Positions 49,354-57,700 of a stretch of DNA of 64,000 nucleotides are shown piece after piece; position 1 is the first letter of the stretch, and every line of letters begins with the position of its first letter. The notes under the pieces are model-generated. The model saw only the letters and a program-made list of their open reading frames with translations, searched no databases and was not told the origin of the DNA. The DNA is from an uncultured Sutterella sp. (GTDB lineage: Bacteria; Pseudomonadota; Gammaproteobacteria; Burkholderiales; Burkholderiaceae_F). The position numbers were made by a program, and so were the translations under genes. Location of the stretch: contig CABQGK010000012.1 of assembly GCA_902463725.1 (NCBI GenBank), forward strand, positions 1 to 64,000, in the 5' to 3' direction.

Positions 49354-51030
49354 TTATGCGTGACGCGCCTCGCCCTTATTTGCGGCCTTCTTTGCGTTTG
49401 CAGCCATACGTTCTTTGAGCACAAGAGGCGTGCCTACTAAGTACATAAAGCTTGCGTTTGCGCGCAGGGGCGCATACATCGCCGCACGGATACCGCACTT
49501 TTTAAGCGCCGCTACGAGCGCTGGCATCGCGCGCGGCGCGTCCCAGAGAAGTAGATCGAGGTAGCAAAAGAGCGATCCACGGGCAATGCCGCTAATTGAA
49601 AACGCGTCCCGCGTCTTCTTGGGGACTGCGCTCATGAGCGCCTGCTCGAGCCTATGCACGCCATCAAGGCCCTCTTCGGGAACGTCGTTGGCGGCAACAA
49701 TAAGGCTTGCGGCCGCTACGCCACACTTAGCAAGGAGGTCAAACTCATGCGGAATATCCGCCGCGTACCCCTCAAGCAACTCTGGGGTGGTGCTTACGCC
49801 CACCGAGACGTCGCTGCGCCAATTAATAAAGTTCAGTAGCGGATCGGCCGTGTAGGAAACGCGATCGGTGAGCACGTCGGTAAGTGTTTTCTCGGCAAGA
49901 TCAGCGCGTTCACGCTCAATTGCGTCAGCAAGCGCTGGTAGGCTCAGCGCCTCTTCGCCCGCGAGCGGCTTAAGGAGCACATCAATCGAGGAGACCGCTC
50001 CACGAATGAGCTTATCTCCCAAGCACTGGCGGCAGAGCTCTTCCATGGCCCAGCACGCGTATTGCGGCTCGTGCTTGAGATCCTCTTCAAGCATGGGCGC
50101 GTAGAGCGCAAGAGCAAAGTTCTTTCCCGCCTGCGCCCGATAGACCATGACGTCGCGCGCAGTGAGCGTTTTGCCGTTAACTTCCATCTGCGCTTCGGGG
50201 TCACGTTCTCGCCCAAGCAGCGGGTGAAGGTGCTTGGCAACGTTTTTGGGGGCGCGCTCAATAAGCGCCTTAAGCACAAGCGCCTTGCCGTGCGAGCCGT
50301 CGATCATGAACTGCAGCACAGGGGGCTTTTTCCCAAGCGCTGGCAGCACCACAAGATAAGCCTCGGGCACCACCGCGGCGAGCGCGACGTTGAGCTCATC
50401 CTCAATCTTGTCCACTAGCACAGGGTCAATGGGATCGAGCTTGAGGACCGCACACCACGCATCGAGCTGCGCTTCAACTTGCGCCCAAAACTCAGCAGCG
50501 AGCGCGGCGAAGGGTTTACTTGCGGTATGCGGATTGGTAAGCGACTCGGAGGCGCGCTCAAAGCGCTCAAGCACCGCTTCTTTCGACATAAAGAGGGGGT
50601 TATCTGGGTAATGCTCGAGCGCAAGCCGCAAGTAGTCTGCAGCAAGACCCGCTTGGTTTTCACTGCTCTCGTAGAGTAGCCCCATAAGCAAGAGCCAGAG
50701 CGCATTTTCACCATAGCGCTCGGCGTGCTGCGCGAGCATGGCTTTGTAGCCCTCACGGGCTTGCACAATCGTGGGCGTAGCGTCCGTGCCAAAGCGCCCT
50801 AGAAAGGCACGCACGAGTTCAAACTCGATCTCTGGGGTCACGAGGGACTTGTCGGTTGCGTCGATCGTGGCACTCACCGCATCGTAGTCTCCCGCGTCGT
50901 TCATGGCCGTGAGGGTTTTCAGTAACTCGAGCGAGCGTTTATCGGCTTTGGGTGCCCGAGCGCTCTTTGTGGCGCCTGCCGCGCGAGCTTGATTGGGTTG
51001 CGTAGCTTCGGTATTGCTTTTATTTTTCAT
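49354..51030 (-). CDS. TPR-type cytosolic protein of unknown function, paralogue of the gene at 43404
   Basis: A 558-residue protein without signal or membrane segments. It has a Lys/Ala-rich N-terminal tail (1-35), then helical repeats (ENALWLLLMGLLYESSENQAGLAADYLRLALEHYPDNP). From about residue 160 it aligns with the larger protein at 43404: FWAQVEAQLDAWCAVL, PPVLQFMIDGSHGKALVLKALIERAP, and the C-terminal SGIARGSLFCYLDLLLWDAPRAMPALVAAL block. No catalytic motif is visible. Start is uncertain: ATG 51030 has a poor ribosome site; the GTG at 51048 has GGGGGT upstream. It is the first gene of an operon with the Dabb gene. Confidence 0.8.
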   Translation of the reverse strand: MKNKSNTEATQPNQARAAGATKSARAPKADKRSLELLKTLTAMNDAGDYDAVSATIDATDKSLVTPEIEFELVRAFLGRFGTDATPTIVQAREGYKAMLAQHAERYGENALWLLLMGLLYESSENQAGLAADYLRLALEHYPDNPLFMSKEAVLERFERASESLTNPHTASKPFAALAAEFWAQVEAQLDAWCAVLKLDPIDPVLVDKIEDELNVALAAVVPEAYLVVLPALGKKPPVLQFMIDGSHGKALVLKALIERAPKNVAKHLHPLLGRERDPEAQMEVNGKTLTARDVMVYRAQAGKNFALALYAPMLEEDLKHEPQYACWAMEELCRQCLGDKLIRGAVSSIDVLLKPLAGEEALSLPALADAIERERADLAEKTLTDVLTDRVSYTADPLLNFINWRSDVSVGVSTTPELLEGYAADIPHEFDLLAKCGVAAASLIVAANDVPEEGLDGVHRLEQALMSAVPKKTRDAFSISGIARGSLFCYLDLLLWDAPRAMPALVAALKKCGIRAAMYAPLRANASFMYLVGTPLVLKERMAANAKKAANKGEARHA

Positions 51031-51048
51031 AGACGACCCGCTGAGCAC

Positions 51049-51395
51049 GAGCTACCCCCGTGAGAAGATGGGGGCGTTGCGCATCGCGGCCAAAGTAAGC
51101 GTGTTAATTGAAATGAGTTCGATCTAAACCATTGCTTGTACTCGATAGTAGGTTGAGCATAACCTAGCACGGCCAGACTCGCAAAGACATAGTATCAGGG
51201 AAATTGCGGGCGCTCTGCGCAATGCTCTCGTTTTGCGCGATGCAAAAGTGTCTTCGCCCGCTCTTCCCGGCTGAGTAAGCGGTTCAAAAAACAAAAGAAG
51301 CGCGCCCGCACCAAATCGTGCTAGAGTCTATACAAAGCGAACTCACTACATACCAATGCGCCCGAGCGGGGCGCCATGACCCGTCGCAGAAAGCT
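51049..51395. other. Spacer with no gene seen
   Basis: About 350 bp between divergent genes. It should hold the promoter of the TPR-Dabb operon. Nothing else recognisable; a minus-strand frame covering 51284-51772 looks like a shadow. Confidence 0.35.
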
Positions 51396-51719
51396 ATGAA
51401 TCCTGACCGTAATACGCGCGAACTGCGCCCGCGCATCGCGCTCTGTGCGCTTTTGCTTGTCCTTGCCCACGCCAACCACGCCCTGGCCGCCGAGACACCT
51501 CCGAGCGTCTCAGCGGGCGCCGAAACTGCGCGGCCCGAGACACCAGCCTTGTTACTGTCGCGCGAGCGTAGCGAGCCCTTTTCGGCCGCACAAAGCACGC
51601 TGCGAGAGAAATCTCCACTAAGCGCACCGAAACTTTGTCGTCGCGGTCCTGGCGTCTCTGCCAAGGCGGCCGCCGCTCGCGAGGCGAAGCGGCGCGCACG
51701 CGCTAACGCACGCCCCTGA
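51396..51719 (+). CDS. Possible small exported protein, Ala/Arg-rich
   Basis: A 107-residue frame with a plausible signal peptide (MNPDRNTRELRPRIALCALLLVLAHANHALA-AE), followed by a low-complexity Ser/Ala/Pro part and a basic Ala-Arg tail (SAKAAAAREAKRRARANA). No good ribosome site precedes ATG 51396, and codon use is very GC-rich. It may be a real small periplasmic protein or chance; no homologue is recognised. Confidence 0.35.
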   Translation: MNPDRNTRELRPRIALCALLLVLAHANHALAAETPPSVSAGAETARPETPALLLSRERSEPFSAAQSTLREKSPLSAPKLCRRGPGVSAKAAAAREAKRRARANARP

Positions 51720-51862
51720 GCCAAAGCGCGCTTGCTCGTGCTAAAGTTGATCGCGATATCGCCCACCCCCAACGTGTCTCGGCTACTCGCGCGCGAGAAT
51801 AAGTTGACGACACAGTTGGGGCTCTCTCCTGCTCCGTTTCAGCCCAAAGGATACGAATAACC

Positions 51863-52963
51863 ATGATCTCCAAGACGCTTCTCAGCGCTATGCTCTCTTT
51901 GATTTTGGCGGGTGTACCCGCACTCGGTCAAGCTGCCATTGATGCGAGTACCACGAGTGTACCGTCTCCTGCCGTCACGAGCGTTCCAGCGGCGGTCTTT
52001 GCGGCGTGGCGTCAAAATTCGCCCACCCCTGCCGCGCTCACGAGCTATGTGCGGAGCGTCACCGATGCGGCAAGCCCCGATTACATACCCCTTGCCGAGC
52101 GTATCGCAGTCTTTGATATTGACGGGACGCTACTCTCAGAAACCACGCCCTTTTACGTGGATTGGACGAGCTGGATCGATTGGACGCTTAACCCCAAGAA
52201 CACTCATGCCGCCGAGAGCGATGTGATTTACGCACATGCTGCGCGTGCGGCGATGGAAAAAGGCGAAAAGCTCCCCACCTACCAAGGCAATATGTTTGAA
52301 GCCATTGCACGAGGCTACGCGGGACTGAGTCCCAATGAGTTTCGTGAGGTCATTGCGGAGTTTTCCAAAACCAATAACCCCAAGGGCATTGCCTATCGTG
52401 ATAGCTTCTTTAAGCCCATGGTGGAGATTGTCAATTACCTCAAGGGTAACGGCTTTACCGTGTATCTTGTCACGGCAAGCGACCGTATGCTGATGCGTGC
52501 CTTTGCTTCTGACGTGCTAGGTATCCCCTACCCGCAGGTTATCGGCACCGACGTGGGGCTCACGGTCAAGGGGGAAGCGCTCTCGGCTGAGGAGAAAGCG
52601 CGCTATAAGCTTGGTGCAACGGATGAAATCGTGCGAGACGACACCGTGCGCGAAAACGCCAATTTCCGTAAGGTCGAAGCCATTGAAGAGATCATTGGCC
52701 GTAAGCCTGTTCTGAGCTTTGGCAACAGTTCGGGCGACTACGCAATGAATACCTATGTGCAGCACAATAACCCGCATAAGTCCATGGTGTTTATGCTGCT
52801 CTGTGACGACGCGGAGCGAGCCGCCTGCCGCAAGGATAAAAACGATGAGCGCCGTGCGCTCTACGACACCAACGCTTGGCACACGATCAGCATGAAGGAT
52901 GAGTTCGCGGAACTCTACCTTGCGCGCCCCACTGCGCCCGAGAGCAGCTCGCCGAAAAACTAA
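51863..52963 (+). CDS. Exported HAD-superfamily phosphatase
   Basis: A 366-residue periplasmic phosphatase. It has a signal peptide (about 24 residues, GQA-AIDA), then HAD motif I IAVFDIDGTLLSETTPF (nucleophile Asp in DxDGT), motif II TVYLVTASDRML, a Lys region near AEEKARYKLG, and motif IV VLSFGNSSGDYAM. A helical cap lies between motifs I and II (DWTSWIDWTLNPKNTHAAES...). The family resembles phosphoserine-phosphatase-like and PHOSPHO2-type HAD hydrolases annotated as acid phosphatases. Likely releases phosphate from small organophosphates in the periplasm. Monocistronic. Confidence 0.88.
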   Translation: MISKTLLSAMLSLILAGVPALGQAAIDASTTSVPSPAVTSVPAAVFAAWRQNSPTPAALTSYVRSVTDAASPDYIPLAERIAVFDIDGTLLSETTPFYVDWTSWIDWTLNPKNTHAAESDVIYAHAARAAMEKGEKLPTYQGNMFEAIARGYAGLSPNEFREVIAEFSKTNNPKGIAYRDSFFKPMVEIVNYLKGNGFTVYLVTASDRMLMRAFASDVLGIPYPQVIGTDVGLTVKGEALSAEEKARYKLGATDEIVRDDTVRENANFRKVEAIEEIIGRKPVLSFGNSSGDYAMNTYVQHNNPHKSMVFMLLCDDAERAACRKDKNDERRALYDTNAWHTISMKDEFAELYLARPTAPESSSPKN

Positions 52964-53587
52964 CACGCTGCGCGCCGCTCGAGCACACGCCTGCGGCGCG
53001 CCTTCTCCTTTTCTCTCTCTAGCTCACCTCTGCTCCCACTCATTTCACTTCTGCACAACGCGCTACGCTAGCCGTGCCGCGCACGCAGCACGTCCTCGCT
53101 TCTAGGCCGAAAGCGACATAGAAGCGAAGTCAGATCTAGCCAGGGCGGGCGCGCTAAACGCGCGTTTTTTAGGCGTTTTTAGGGATTTTCTCCCTTAATG
53201 CTCGTCTGATGAGCGCAGCCATTTTGAAATTAATCAAAATTGTACTATCAGTACAATCGTGCTTTTATTTGACCATAAAACATTAAATTAACAATAAATA
53301 TCTCGCTTTAAGCGTACAACGCAAGCCGCGACATAAGCGAGCTGCGGAGAATCGCCATCCAGTGCGCACTCCACAGCACTTTTTATTGTAAAAACAGGAA
53401 CTTAGCGCGATGCGCTCGCCAAGCGCTCAGCGATAGGCGTTGAGAGTTAATTGTTCAAATTCTGACAAATATCAGGAAATTGAAAAATATTTATCCGATT
53501 TATTCTTTTTCTACCCCTTGTTGACAACAACGACATCAAGTGCGCGATTATACTGAGCAACGAATTTAAACTCAGGAGAGTAAGACC
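52964..53587. other. Long spacer: GC-rich then strongly AT-rich
   Basis: 624 bp without a gene. It contains the terminator at 53149-53170, then AT-rich sequence from 53220 to 53530, and a 13-bp dyad TTGTTG-A-CAACAA at 53518-53530 just before the -10-like TATACT (53549-53554) of the gene at 53588. The dyad overlaps the expected -35 region and could be an operator. Confidence 0.4.
53149..53170 (+). terminator. Possible terminator downstream of the HAD phosphatase gene
   Basis: GCGCG-CTAAA-CGCGC followed by GTTTTTT. It is 185 bp beyond the phosphatase stop, so its assignment is uncertain. Confidence 0.55.
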
Positions 53588-54631
53588 ATGGCCACGGAAT
53601 TTAGAATCCGCAGCCCCAAGATTCGTCGCGTGCAGTACGTGCGCAAAGTACTGGATCTTGTTCCGGAGCTCGAGGTGGCTGAGCTTGCCGTCGAGGGCAC
53701 AAAGGCCGCTGAACGTAAGGCCTTTCATAAGATGCGGCTTGATGCCACAGGTCCCATCACACTTGTTGTGCCGGGTCGCTCCGTTTTGGGTTTTACACTT
53801 CAGTATTCTCCCGCGCACCATGAGTATGTCGTGCGGGTTTCCGCGCTCGCGGGTTCGATTGATTGGGACATGGCGGTGCTCTTTGTGCATGACTTCACCA
53901 AAATGCTCCCGGGCGAGGCGTATGTTCGTCGAGCGGTGCCAGAGGGCGAACCGATTGAGCTCGAGTGCGACTTGGCGCACCTGACGCCACTCTCCTTAGA
54001 GGCCATTCAAATCTACGATTGGTCGGCCGATGTGCGCGCTGAGCTCGAGGCGACGCTCAACGCGATGCGTGCGCCCGAGGCTTCTCCCCTTATTCGCTAT
54101 AGCACGTTCGGGCGCGAGATTACGCTGACGCGTGAACTCATTGAAGCGCTACTTGCGCGTGACAATCCTGGCGCGGATTGGGCTGTGATGACCGAGCGGG
54201 CGGCGCGCCCTATTGCTATCGAGCTCACGCCTCTGGTAGAAATCAACGCGGCACAAAAGCGTGTTATCTTCGCCTACACGGTTGAGCCGCTTCAGCAGAT
54301 CGTGCCGCATCACTACCAGCGCGTGCCCGCCATGCTTGCGGAGGATCCTGCAATCGCGGGGCTGAAGCCCAGCTTTTACCTCAAGGTTCACGGACCCGCG
54401 AACCGCACGCCAACTACGAACTATCTGCTGCTCTCGGCGTTTTTAGATGTCGCGAGCGCCGAGCACGTCACGGTGCTTGATGGGGAGTTTAGTGTACTGA
54501 AAAGCATGTCTTACCGAGAGATTGGTGAGACGGTGGAGCGTATGCTCATGGGACCACCGCGCCCAAGCATGCATACGCTTGGAACGCAATATAAGATGAC
54601 GGGCGCCCAGCATCGAAAAAAAGCCTCTTAA
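53588..54631 (+). CDS. Cytosolic protein of unknown function, paralogue of the gene at 60712
   Basis: A 347-residue soluble protein with no signal or membrane segment; AGGAGAG precedes the ATG. It aligns along its length with the 320-residue protein at 60712: PGRSVLGFTLQY / PERSIRGMALGY, DWDMAVLFVHDFTKML / DDWQLVLEFAAALAVHL, YDWSADVRAELEATLNAM / FDWRADVLMGLKAMREAF, and a Trp-containing block (GADWAVMTERAAR / IAAWGAWTRAAQ). The pattern vaguely recalls Firmicutes DUF4299-type proteins, but I cannot confirm that. It is convergent with a giant autotransporter gene, and the same arrangement is repeated at 60.7 kb. Function unknown. Confidence 0.8.
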   Translation: MATEFRIRSPKIRRVQYVRKVLDLVPELEVAELAVEGTKAAERKAFHKMRLDATGPITLVVPGRSVLGFTLQYSPAHHEYVVRVSALAGSIDWDMAVLFVHDFTKMLPGEAYVRRAVPEGEPIELECDLAHLTPLSLEAIQIYDWSADVRAELEATLNAMRAPEASPLIRYSTFGREITLTRELIEALLARDNPGADWAVMTERAARPIAIELTPLVEINAAQKRVIFAYTVEPLQQIVPHHYQRVPAMLAEDPAIAGLKPSFYLKVHGPANRTPTTNYLLLSAFLDVASAEHVTVLDGEFSVLKSMSYREIGETVERMLMGPPRPSMHTLGTQYKMTGAQHRKKAS

Positions 54632-54700
54632 GAGACGCTTCTCACAAGGCGCAAGCCGCTTGCGGCGTCTTCGCATTCTGCGAGGCGCTCCCCGCATTCT

Positions 54701-57700
54701 CTAAAACGCCCAGCTGAGCTCAAGTGTGAGGCGGTGTTCGTTACGCGAAAAACCGCCTGCGCCCCAGCTGTAAGCACTTGCCGCTTCCCAAGCGCCGCGC
54801 TTCGCAGTTAAACCTACCGACATATCCATAAGTGTGCGCGGCGCAAAGCGCGCCGGTACATCGTCATGCACCGCGAGCGTCCGCCCCACCACATGGGTGC
54901 TGGTGCTGCGCGCCCCGCCGTGCATAGTGAGCGTAAAGTCTGCGCTAGGGGCAATGGACCAGCCGAGTAACGAGCTCGAGGGGGCCGCAATACTTAGCCC
55001 GATCGGGAACTGCCACGTGCGCGTGGCGCGCTCGCGATTGTCCCAAGCGGCGCGATCGGAAATTTTTGTTGGATACTCACCGTCCCCAATTTGGATAAAG
55101 CGCGCCCCCACGTGCGGCGTCACCGTGAGCGTGCCTAGCGAAAAGTCCATTTCCGCTCGGGCATTGAGCCAGTAGCCCGAGAGCGTCACAGAGGCCGTGG
55201 CACGCTTAAAGCCCATCGGCAGCGCCATTTCAAGCGCGCTCTTGGCGCGAAACGCGCCAGCACTCGCCAGTAGCCGTGCCCTCTCGGATGCGCGCAGCGC
55301 GGCGTAGAGCTGTAGCGCCATAAAGCGCGAACGCTCCGTTGCGGCGAGCCCATCACCGCGGCTCTCGGCGTTTGCATCAAGCACTGTAAAGGCCGCGCCC
55401 GCAAGGCCAGCGCCGAGTGCTCGATCTGCGCCTACGCTTACGCCTCTGTCGCGGCGCTGGAAACCGCCACGCATACCACCCGCAACCGCAATGTCTTTGG
55501 CACTAGAGAGTCCGCCTTCCGCTCTTGCCCAGAGATGAGAGCCGTGCTCGGGGGTGCTTAGGCGCGGCGCAATCGAATTCGCTGCGCGCGTAGCGGCAGC
55601 AAACGTTTGGGCTCTTACGCCCATGAGCGTACTGAGTTGCGCTGCGGAATTGATGATTTCTTCTTTATCATGAACGCTGAGGCTTGGTTCATAGGCAACG
55701 TCAAAGAGAAAGTCTTGGTCAATATGCCCGCTCTGCTCCCCTTCACTGCCGCGCTCAAGCGCTTCGCGAAAGTTCTTCGGAATAACGATGTTGGGATAGA
55801 CCTCGCTGAGCCGATCGAAATCCTCCTCAATTGGGTCAATCACAAAGTTCCCAAAGAGGGAGCCTTCTGGCTGCTCCCAGTAGGTGTTTACTAGGTAAGG
55901 AATGCCCGCCGCAGACTCTAGGCGAAGCGCATCCGCCCCACTCCAGCCGCCAACCCAAAACCCGTCTCGCACCATCGACTCGTGGTACTGAAAGCCACCG
56001 AGCAACACAATACGGCCGTGCCTGCGCGGCAGTTGCGTAATCAGAAGTTTGGCTACAGGCTCAATGAGCGCAATGGGTGCAATGGGCGAGTTTGGCGCAG
56101 AGAGTGCTGTGCTATCGCCCTCGAGAGTGGCCGTGCTGTGCAACGCTTGCAGCGGTGCAGCGGCAGTAGTGCTGCGCTCAGCACGTGGGCTGCTAGCTAC
56201 AGCGTCAAGCGCCGTGATCAGCGCGCGCTCGTCGTGGCTCACAAGCCGCGCATCCACCACGGTAAGCGAGGTGCCGTCCGCAAAAAAGCGAAATTGGTTG
56301 AGCGTCTCTGCGCTTGGGTTCCATCTGAGCGGCATGCCCACATGCAAGAAGCTCCCAGCTGCCAGAGCGAGGCGCTTGCCGAGCAGAAGCGTCGATTGGC
56401 CAACCTCGTCGCGCTTAAGATCGTAAAACGCACTACTGCCCAGGGCGAGTCTACCGCCCGAGACAATATAGCCACGCGCGACATCGCGATCGAGTTCGTC
56501 CTCGGCTAGCTTGAGCGTCTCCACTACAAAAAGCGTCCCCGGGACATCTTCACGCACGTGAGTGCGCGTTCTCTGAACACTCTGCGTATGAGAGTCGTAC
56601 GAGCTTTGCTCCTCATAGGAGCCAAGCCGCACGCGCTCGGCCTCAACATCAGGCAGAAATAGCCATGACATTAAGGATGCTTGCCGTAACTCGGTGCGCA
56701 GATCCAGCGTGGCAGTGCGAATTTTGCCTTTGACACTCGAACTGCTTTGCTGGAAATCGCCCCAGAGCGTAATACGATCGCGCGCCTCGAGCATCACGTC
56801 TTTGGGTAACGTGAGCGTCGTGTCCGTGATTTCCAGCCTCGCAAGGTTACTGAGCGGTGCATAGAGTTTTAGCCCTTTGACGCGCATTTCAGCGTTATCG
56901 GCAAAGCGCATCTGGCCATAGTTCGTCAGTGTTTCGTCACTGACGAGCGACTCAAGTCCCGAGATTTCCCCGTAGTTAATAGCGGGCACGCCCAAGCTCA
57001 TGCGTTTAGCAAAGACGCGCGCAGCCGCGCCAAAGCGAGCGACTTGGTTCATATTGTTGCGACGGCCCACGGTGAGCGCATTCTCAACGCTAAAGCTCCC
57101 CGCCTCGACGTTAAGGTCTTCCACATCAAGCGTGCCAAACGCGGCGCGAGCGTTTTCGCCAAGCTGTATGTATTGGTCAAGAGCGCCCGAGCCCAAGCGG
57201 AAATCGCCGCGATTCTGTACGCTTGCGCGATCGTAATTGCCGCCTAGCGGCGCGCGATGCGCGAGCGGTAGGTCCACCGCAGACGCCCCGCTCAAATCAA
57301 CTCGGGCGTTTTCGGCTACGGTGAGCGAGCGCCAAAAAAGGCGCGCCTGCTCGCGCGAGCCAAGAAGCGTTAGGGATGCGCCTTCGGCGAGTGAGACGTT
57401 CCCGAGCAGTAACGTGGGGGTGGATGCGTTTTCACTTTGCGCCCTTGCTAATTCCAGTGTGAGATGAGCCCCTTCGGCGATTCGATTTTCTTCGGCGAGC
57501 GCAAGCCACGCGCTCCCCTCTCGCGCTGTGAGCGTAAGCGTAAGCGCGGTGTTTGGCGCAAGCGTAAGTGCCTCGAGCGCACTACGATGCGAGTACACCT
57601 CACGCCCTCGAATCTCAGTGGGCGCGTACCAGTTGTAGGTCGAGCTTTGCGTCTTCACGTCGCTCACAAAATCATCAATACGAAAGGCACCGCCCTCAAC

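Noticed and set aside
51284..51772. 162-residue minus-strand frame
   Set aside because: Arg/Ala/Ser-rich shadow without ribosome site or motif; the opposite frame at least has a signal-peptide-like start.
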